Assembly (NCBI RefSeq): GCF_000234665.1
Contig: NC_018331.1
Location: 1 to 64,000 of the forward strand
Source: Leishmania mexicana MHOM/GT/2001/U1103
Lineage: Eukaryota; Euglenozoa; Kinetoplastea; Trypanosomatida; Trypanosomatidae
DNA length: 64,000 nucleotides
Reading direction: 5' to 3'
Shown piece by piece: positions 58,158 to 64,000 of this stretch. The notes under the pieces were generated by a model that saw only the letters and a program-made list of their open reading frames with translations, had not been told where the DNA came from and made no database searches. A program made the position numbers and the translations under genes. Positions within the stretch are counted from its first letter, which is position 1; the number at the start of each line of letters is the position of its first letter.

Positions 58158-60547
58158 GTGTTCAATGAAGTTGACAGGCGCGACGCGGTGTAGTTGCTGC
58201 GATCACACTGGGTGCTCACACTCCAGAGAAGATCAATTGAGACTGGGGTCGGGCGTAGGTGCGGTGGAGGGTTCGCGGTAAAGACGCGCGAGTGTCAGCA
58301 GAAGGCCGGTCTGGTGAAGCGTGTGTGGGTCGGATGAGAGGCAGAGTGACTTGAGGGTAAATGGATGGTGTCTGCGAGTGGATCGTGATGTCACTGATGA
58401 GGCTGAGAGGATGAAGTGAGGGGGAGCTGAAGCACTTATATCCAAGCGAAGGGGAGACAACGGCAGGTTAGAGAAGGCCTTTGTGTAAAGCCAGCGTTTA
58501 CAAAGGGTGCAACTAGGAAAAAGAAAGATACGAAAATGACAAGGAAACAAATGGAAGACGGGCGTGCGAGCGTAAAGTCGACCAGCACCGCGGCTGTCAT
58601 GATACCTGGCTGGCGCCGCACTGCTTTGTGGGGTAGCAATCCCAGGGGGGGGGTCTACCGGGAAGCGGTGAGGAGGGGAGCCGTATTGGTAAGGTTGGAG
58701 CTAGTCTCGCAGACGGTCGTGCAGTCGTCGCGAGGCGATTCGCTCGAAGAGCGTGCAGAGGCTGCTGGTCAGCGTCACATGGCGGGGCGGAGTGAGGGCG
58801 TTGCATGACTGCATCTATCCTTCGAGGCTAACTCTATGATGGGCATGTCCGAGCGAGGGCGACACGCAGGCTGTCTTCTCAAGAGTTGCTCTCACTCGCG
58901 TCACCTATGGCGTTCAGAGCCGCTTATAAGCGGCGTCGCCAGATGAGACAGCTTTCCCGGTGGCCTTCGCTATGAGTCCAGTTGTGAGTGTAACCTCATC
59001 CCTGAGTGACACTGTGCAGTTGTACGTGTGCAGTGGTGGTGAGTGTGGTGGGTAGGACTCCACGGGCGATCTGCCTTCCCTCCCTGGTGCGCTTTTGGCT
59101 TGTCGTGGCCAGGGTCAGCGCAGCCATCTGAAGCGTGCACATGTTTGCTTCTTTATCGCTGTGGTAGATACGGTCTTTGCGGATCGACTAGGCAATCACG
59201 TAGCGGTACAGTTTCCACATCGTTTTTTGGAAGGAACATGATTGGACCCCAGCCATCACTTGTGGCGCCGGGCCATACCCCTACTCACGGTGGACAGCGA
59301 ACTTGATCACTCAGTGGTCACTCGGCGTCATTGTGACGGTTCCCCAATCTTAGATGACGCAGTCGAGCGTCAAGATGGCGTCTCCATGGTCCCATCTGCG
59401 CTGTGCCACGCCGAGGTGTTATTATCGCCTGCGCGTGTCAAGAATTTTCCATTGAGCCCGTCGTTTAGAATGGTCTCAGCCTAGTTGTGTCGTCATTTCG
59501 TATCCCACACCGGGTGGTGCGAGTTGGCCTCCATTCCAATACCGTGAGGGATGAATGTGACGTCGCTTGGCACCTGATCGAGAGAACTTCCCATGACGCC
59601 AGGCCATTCTTAGGCGTGTAGCCGGACGTGAGGTGTGCTCGTCTAGTAGGGTTATTGCAATAACGCCAGGGCACCACTGCTGCAATTTCGCCCTTTGAAC
59701 GGGGGAGTTGGCCCACACGCCTACAAGCATGTCCTGTTGCCTTCGCAGGGAGACGCCAGCGCCGTACCTCTTTTCTCTTGCCACGCGGGAACGCTGAAAG
59801 CCGTGGGAACAAAATGCCCTATACGCCTGTCGAGGTGAAATCCATCTCTTGCCGAATACAGACTCGTGTAGTGTGGAGACGAGGAGAATAACTTGAAACG
59901 CTCATGCACGTATGCCGTGCACCTTAGACTAAGGTCATCGCTCACGGTGGTATTCCTCTTCGTCTCAACGGGACCACGGAGTAGAATTGACAAAAAGGAA
60001 AAGCGTGAAGAGCAGAGAAAGAGATGCAGTGTGCGCACGTGTGGCTCGGGTGTCGGTGAGTGCAGCAGAACCGCAGCGCAGCACGTCAAGCACACAAACA
60101 GAGAAAGGATATGTGCTGCTACTCAGCACTTGAGCCTCCTCTTTGGTGGTGGGAGAATGCGCTCACAAGACGAGGCATAGCGCTCTTCTTGCACATCACA
60201 GAGACAGTGCGGCTCACTAAACCTTTTTCCTCACGCCGCCAGCCCCCCCCCCGATCCCGCTCCCTCCTCCTCCAGCCACGGCATGTTTTCTTTTATCGGA
60301 GTCGCACAGTAGGCGTTCTCGAGTGCGCATGTCACCTGCAGTACACTTTTTGCTTCCCTCGACAACCACCTCGGCCGGCTCAGTTGACTTTGCTAAGGAA
60401 TGCGGAGTAATCGTGCACCTCGTGCGGCATCGCAGGACAGCACAAATGAGTCGCTGCTGCACACAGACACCACCCCGCCCTCATTCTCAGTCTATGCAAG
60501 AGTACCACTTCTACGTTGATTCAAGGTCGCCGCTATAGGGTACACGT
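58158..60547. other. 2.4-kb gene-free gap between the repeat gene and FEN1
   Basis: No convincing gene on either strand; the longest frames are about 80-115 codons without domains. It should hold the FEN1 3' UTR and the 5' UTR of the repeat gene. Notable sequences are a 16-bp perfect palindrome GCCGCTTATAAGCGGC (58919-58934), a G9-type run near 58642-58650 and a C9-type run near 60245-60253. Its composition is balanced rather than pyrimidine-rich for much of 58600-59900, unlike ordinary UTR. It may include decayed repeats or an untranslated RNA; nothing confirms either. Confidence 0.6.
58919..58934. repeat. 16-bp perfect palindrome
   Basis: GCCGCTTATAAGCGGC is self-complementary over all 16 bases, with a TTATAA core. 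Unknown significance. Confidence 0.6.
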
Positions 60548-61735
60548 CTACTTCTTCACAGCTTTTTTGTGGCCGCTCGTTGCCTTTCGTAGAGTTCCGG
60601 AGACGTGCACGAGTTTTCCATCGCGCGGCCTCTTTGTACCAGCGAGCGGCGCACGCGCAGCGGCTGTCTGCTGGGGTACCTTGGTGACGGTAAAGAAACT
60701 GTCCAGTCGTCCCTGCGTTTTCCTGGTGAGGGCAGTCCTCAGCCGCGCGATGCCTTTGTCGACGCGATCGGGGTTGAACAGCTTCTCCTTCACAAGAAAC
60801 TGAATCAGCCCAGCCTCGTCTGGCTCCGAGAATTGAATGTCGATCTCTTCCGCGCGAGTCACCTCCGGATTCTGGAAGAAGGCGCGGGCCTCCTTGTAAT
60901 AAAAGTCGGCAGGCACAGGGTGCTTCGTGGTGTCCAGAGACTCCAGAAACGACTCGATGCTGCCATAGCGTTGAATGCCCTCCCACGCCTTTTGCGGCCC
61001 GATCCCGGGAACCTTGGGAACGTAGTCGCATCCGAGAAGAATGCAAAGATCAACGAACTGGTCCATGGACAAACCCGTTGTTTGCAGCACCTCGTCGAGG
61101 TGAATTTCTGCAACGGGTCGCTTCTTGGCGTCGCTAATGTTCAGATGGCGGAGCATGATCGTGGAGCCAAACGTCAAGGCGTCCATATCCTCCGTGCCCA
61201 CCGCCCAAGCCTTGCCCTTCTTCACCAGCTCTGCGCACTGAGCCTCGGCTTCCGAAGGTGCTTGGATCACAGGAATCCCCATGAGCCGTAGAAGCTTCTT
61301 GCTCTCGTCAATTTGTTCTCGACTCACGCGCACCGTTCGCTTACTCATCTTCTCCATCATTTCGTCGTCACCAGCATCTTTCGCTTTCTCAAACTCCTTC
61401 TCTGCCTCAGCAGCCTTCTGGCGGCGCGCCTCCAGCTCGTCGGCCTTTAATTTCGGAGGCTTGCCATCAAAGACGTAGATGGGCTTGATCCCCTCATCGA
61501 TCATGCGGAGAGTTCTGGCAAAGAGCCCGTTGAGGTGTGACGTCACATCACCCTTTTCGTTTGTGAGCTCCAATCCCTGCCCGTCCTGGAACCCCTTCAT
61601 GGCAATAATGAACTGGTAAATGCTCATGGAGGCGTCGATGGCGATGCGACGCCCGAAGAAGTTCTTCATCTCTTGCTCCCGGATGGCATTTGGGGACTTA
61701 TCGTAGAGCAGCTTTGATAAACCTAAGATTCCCAT
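60548..61735 (-). CDS. FEN1: Flap endonuclease 1
   Basis: 395 residues, typical length. It starts MGILGLSKLL, the mature N terminus that threads the active site. Acidic active-site residues are visible in the N region (IAIDASMSIYQF, YVFDGKPP) and the I region (APSEAEAQCAEL, VGTEDMDALTFG, LLGCDYVPKVPGIGPQKA with the helix-hairpin-helix). A PIP box, QGRLDSFF (341-348), recruits PCNA, and the basic C terminus fits DNA binding. FEN1 removes 5' flaps in Okazaki fragment maturation and long-patch repair; it is nuclear. Pyrimidine tracts with AG lie upstream of the ATG (61733-61735). Confidence 0.98.
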   Translation of the reverse strand: MGILGLSKLLYDKSPNAIREQEMKNFFGRRIAIDASMSIYQFIIAMKGFQDGQGLELTNEKGDVTSHLNGLFARTLRMIDEGIKPIYVFDGKPPKLKADELEARRQKAAEAEKEFEKAKDAGDDEMMEKMSKRTVRVSREQIDESKKLLRLMGIPVIQAPSEAEAQCAELVKKGKAWAVGTEDMDALTFGSTIMLRHLNISDAKKRPVAEIHLDEVLQTTGLSMDQFVDLCILLGCDYVPKVPGIGPQKAWEGIQRYGSIESFLESLDTTKHPVPADFYYKEARAFFQNPEVTRAEEIDIQFSEPDEAGLIQFLVKEKLFNPDRVDKGIARLRTALTRKTQGRLDSFFTVTKVPQQTAAARAPLAGTKRPRDGKLVHVSGTLRKATSGHKKAVKK

Positions 61736-62380
61736 CTTCTAAAACTGCAACAAGCCACTTAGCAGTACATGCACTCCTTCACCTATCGGGGAGGAAGAGC
61801 AAGCTGAGCAGCTTTCGTTTTCTCTTCAACAGGCAGCCAGTGACGCCGTCCCTTCGTCGCTAAACCAGTGTTCTTGATGTGCCTCAGGGAGGCAATGCTC
61901 TCCTGTTTGCTGTCGTTGTTCTCTACGAGATGCACACTGCGAGCAAGTCGCAAGTAATTCCGTGCGAATTTGTGCAGTGAGAACAGGGCACAAGAGAAGA
62001 ACAATCTGCGCGGCCACGGGACGCACACGAATGCGAAGGATACAGAGAGAGAGGATGCTGTCAGAGGAAGTGCTCAGAGGTCCCTCATGGAAGGGGATAG
62101 GCGGGGGAGGCATGCAGCGCTGATCTTGCTACTTCCGAACAAAGGCAGAATGGTGGCGATTGTCATGGAACCACAAACCCAAGCAAAACCGCGGCAACGA
62201 TACAAGTAATATTTTGTGCTCTTGTGGCATGTCGGCTGAGGGTGAGATGATGAACCTTTTGTTTCTCCCTTTAGTTGTGTTTTGGCGTCGTATTTCTTGA
62301 GGCCTCCACGACGGTGGGTGCTATCTTGCTCACAACAGAAGGTGCAGACTACCTCGAATAGGAAGTACCGCTGTCGTGCC
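61736..62380. other. Intergenic: ODR4-like 3' UTR / FEN1 5' UTR
   Basis: No gene seen. The TTGCTCTTCCTCCCCGATAG tract upstream of FEN1 (minus strand, about 61783-61803) is a good acceptor candidate. Confidence 0.65.
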
Positions 62381-63484
62381 TCATCGCGCCAGCACAGCAA
62401 CAGCCATGACCACAACTATCAGACCGAGGAGGAGAAAGTGAGGCAACTGAGCAGGCGACTTCTTCGCTGCCTCCGTCGCAGACGTTTCGCTCTTCCTGCA
62501 GGGTTGGAGGAATGGTTTTATACCGCGAACATCACCGCGTGAGACTCTTTGTCCGGTCGCATCCTCCATCATCTCCAACATCACGCCCCACTCGTCCTCT
62601 GTGATGGTATCTGTGCTGTCAAAGGCGTCGACATCGCACTCGAGACGGCAGCAATAGGATAGGTGAGCGTTGTGAGAGTTGATCTCGATGAGGCGCGTAG
62701 TCCTGGACGTCCAAGCCACCTTCAGCTGGCGGAAGAGAGTTTCGTAAAGCCCGCTAGCGCTCATGAGCGAAGGGACCATAACGACATGAATGCGAAGAGT
62801 GCTCGACACCGCACCAGTCTGGATTAGCTCGATTTTGCTCGAAGACGAGGGGGCACACTCCGTCAACGGAGCGTAGCTCTCCCCGTCCACTACTTGCGGA
62901 AGTGCATTGGAGCAGGAGATCAGTAAAGGCAAGGTGCTGTCGCACGTGTGCAAGGCACAACGAGCCTCAACGAAGGCGATATCGCTTTCCGAAACCTCCA
63001 CTTTTTTCGAAGGCGCACCAAACATGCGGCAAGTGGGCGGGAGGTTTCTTTTTCCGTTAGGCACGACAACCTCAACGAGCTCCTTCCTCTTCAAATCAGG
63101 CAGCTCCGCTGCGAGAGATGTCAGTGCAGCCGTGTCTCCCGCAAAGCCCAACACCTCGATGCCGAACGGGAGCACGTTCTCCAGACTCTCTATCTGCTCT
63201 TCGGCCACGCTGGGGTCGTCGCACTGCACATAGCCAGCTAGCACGCACACGGTGCAAGGGGCCTCATTTACAGAGGAAGAGACGCAAGAGCGCTGCCCCA
63301 CGAGTATCGACACACCATCATCGGTCGGCGCCGCCGGCAGTGAAGTGGAGATATGTAGTCGCCACATGAGATATTTTCTGAATGCAGGCGCAGTTGCCGT
63401 GAGAAGCACCGGTGAAAAATAGCATGGGTGGAGGAAAGAAGGAGCCAGTAACGCCAAGGAGGAAGCAACGGCAGAAGCTGTCAT
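62381..63484 (-). CDS. ODR4-like tail-anchored protein
   Basis: 367 residues. The C terminus is a membrane anchor (about 348-366, HFLLLGLIVVVMAVAVLA). The N-terminal half contains elements in the style of ODR4/C1orf27: a SILVGQR strand, then ENVLPFGIEVLGFAGDT where ODR4 has its M/LPGG-hydrophobic-LG core, then ELVEVVVPNGKR. The layout (alpha/beta domain then tail anchor) also fits. ODR4 anchors the UFM1 protease UFSP2 to the ER, and Leishmania has a UFM1 pathway. The identity is a moderate inference, not a clear motif hit. The start is the ATG at 63482-63484; a second Met at residue 40 (MWRLHISTSL) is possible. Confidence 0.72.
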   Translation of the reverse strand: MTASAVASSLALLAPSFLHPCYFSPVLLTATAPAFRKYLMWRLHISTSLPAAPTDDGVSILVGQRSCVSSSVNEAPCTVCVLAGYVQCDDPSVAEEQIESLENVLPFGIEVLGFAGDTAALTSLAAELPDLKRKELVEVVVPNGKRNLPPTCRMFGAPSKKVEVSESDIAFVEARCALHTCDSTLPLLISCSNALPQVVDGESYAPLTECAPSSSSKIELIQTGAVSSTLRIHVVMVPSLMSASGLYETLFRQLKVAWTSRTTRLIEINSHNAHLSYCCRLECDVDAFDSTDTITEDEWGVMLEMMEDATGQRVSRGDVRGIKPFLQPCRKSETSATEAAKKSPAQLPHFLLLGLIVVVMAVAVLAR

Positions 63485-64000
63485 TGGTGACTTTGCGCAG
63501 GGAAAGCATGGCGGCGGCCCAGTTGGCCCCCAGAACGAGTGCCCATCAAGAGCTTCTCAGCGATGTGCCGGTGCAGCGAATGAATAATTCACGTTAGGAA
63601 AAGGAACGCTGCTCCGCTGGGGCAGGGTGGCGTGGCCACACTACAGTGAGAACGGCACATTCTTACTTTTCTCTCGGGTGTGTTTGATTTCTTTGTCGAT
63701 GAGTTGGACAGGGACACGTGTGTGCGCATTCGCTGCGTCTACAACAAGTCAGAGAGAAATACACGAAAACGAACGGGGGAGGAAAACCTGCGCATGCACA
63801 CACGTTCGTACGTAGGACGGTACACGACCGCGCTACTGACGAATGAGACAACATACAAGAACACAAACAACAGCACCAACTGAAAAAAAAGAAATTTGAC
63901 ATGTAAAAGAGAGCACCTGTGATCTCACGATGAAGCGCGGGAGTGTGAGAAGAGGATGGAGAAGGCAAAGAATGGGGTGAGGGCAACTCGTGCCTTGTCG
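63485..64000. other. Right-edge intergenic sequence
   Basis: No gene seen up to the window edge. It should carry the ODR4-like splice signal and the 3' UTR of the next gene outside the window. Confidence 0.6.

Noticed and set aside
1..64000. tRNA, rRNA or snRNA genes
   Set aside because: I saw no A-box/B-box pair, cloverleaf or rRNA segment by eye. A dedicated tRNA scan and covariance-model search would settle it.

Overview
This window is the left end of a chromosome from a trypanosomatid, almost certainly Leishmania or a very close relative. It opens with 35-odd tandem CCCTAA telomere repeats (1-213). Two degenerate 76-bp telomere-associated units follow, and then about 2.3 kb of subtelomeric DNA without a convincing gene. 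From there to the right edge every credible gene, 26 in all, lies on the minus strand. The window is therefore the distal part of one polycistronic unit transcribed toward the telomere. Intron-less genes, long pyrimidine-rich gaps with an AG just before many ATGs (trans-splicing signals), CA/TG microsatellites and five copies of a roughly 0.55-0.6 kb SIDER-like repeat in 3'-UTR positions all fit Leishmania. From memory, the order cytochrome P450 (CYP5122A1) - MAPK-like kinase - proteasome alpha7 - kinetoplast-associated-like repeat protein - FEN1 matches the start of Leishmania chromosome 27. That assignment is recall, not a search.

Layout, telomere inward. 1-2650: telomere, telomere-associated repeats, subtelomere. 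2.6-15 kb: mitochondrial thioredoxin-fold/TPR protein, meckelin (MKS3), QTRT2-like accessory subunit of tRNA-guanine transglycosylase, STE24 CAAX protease, DBP7/DDX31-type DEAD-box helicase. 15-26.7 kb: SIDER-like copy 1, a 70-residue membrane protein, a type I membrane protein, a 386-residue unknown, cytochrome P450 CYP5122A1, an RCK (MAK/ICK-like) kinase and an 85-residue mitochondrial-type membrane protein. 27.5-41.5 kb: SIDER-like copy 2, a RING-CH membrane E3 ligase, a WW+CCCH protein (ZFP2-like), an unknown protein, a second CCCH protein carrying a PPxY motif, a SET protein with mitochondrial presequence and C-terminal membrane helix, SIDER-like copy 3, and a WD40-like protein. 42-53.6 kb: an unknown basic protein, proteasome alpha7, an LRR-CCCH-membrane-anchor protein, a VIT/CCC1 iron transporter, SIDER-like copy 4, a degenerate SET/LSMT-like protein, an unknown protein, SIDER-like copy 5. 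54-64 kb: a 1,346-residue protein built from 118 decapeptide repeats with a C-terminal membrane anchor, a 2.4-kb gene-free gap, FEN1, an ODR4-like tail-anchored protein, and an upstream gap.

The genes do not form a pathway; trypanosomatid units are transcription units, not functional operons. Some themes recur: cilium/flagellum (meckelin, RCK kinase, possibly the repeat protein), RNA-binding CCCH regulators (three within 15 kb, one with a WW domain and one with a PPxY ligand motif), two SET-fold proteins, and several membrane-anchored proteins. Start codons were placed at in-frame ATGs; longer open frames beginning with GTG or TTG were trimmed.
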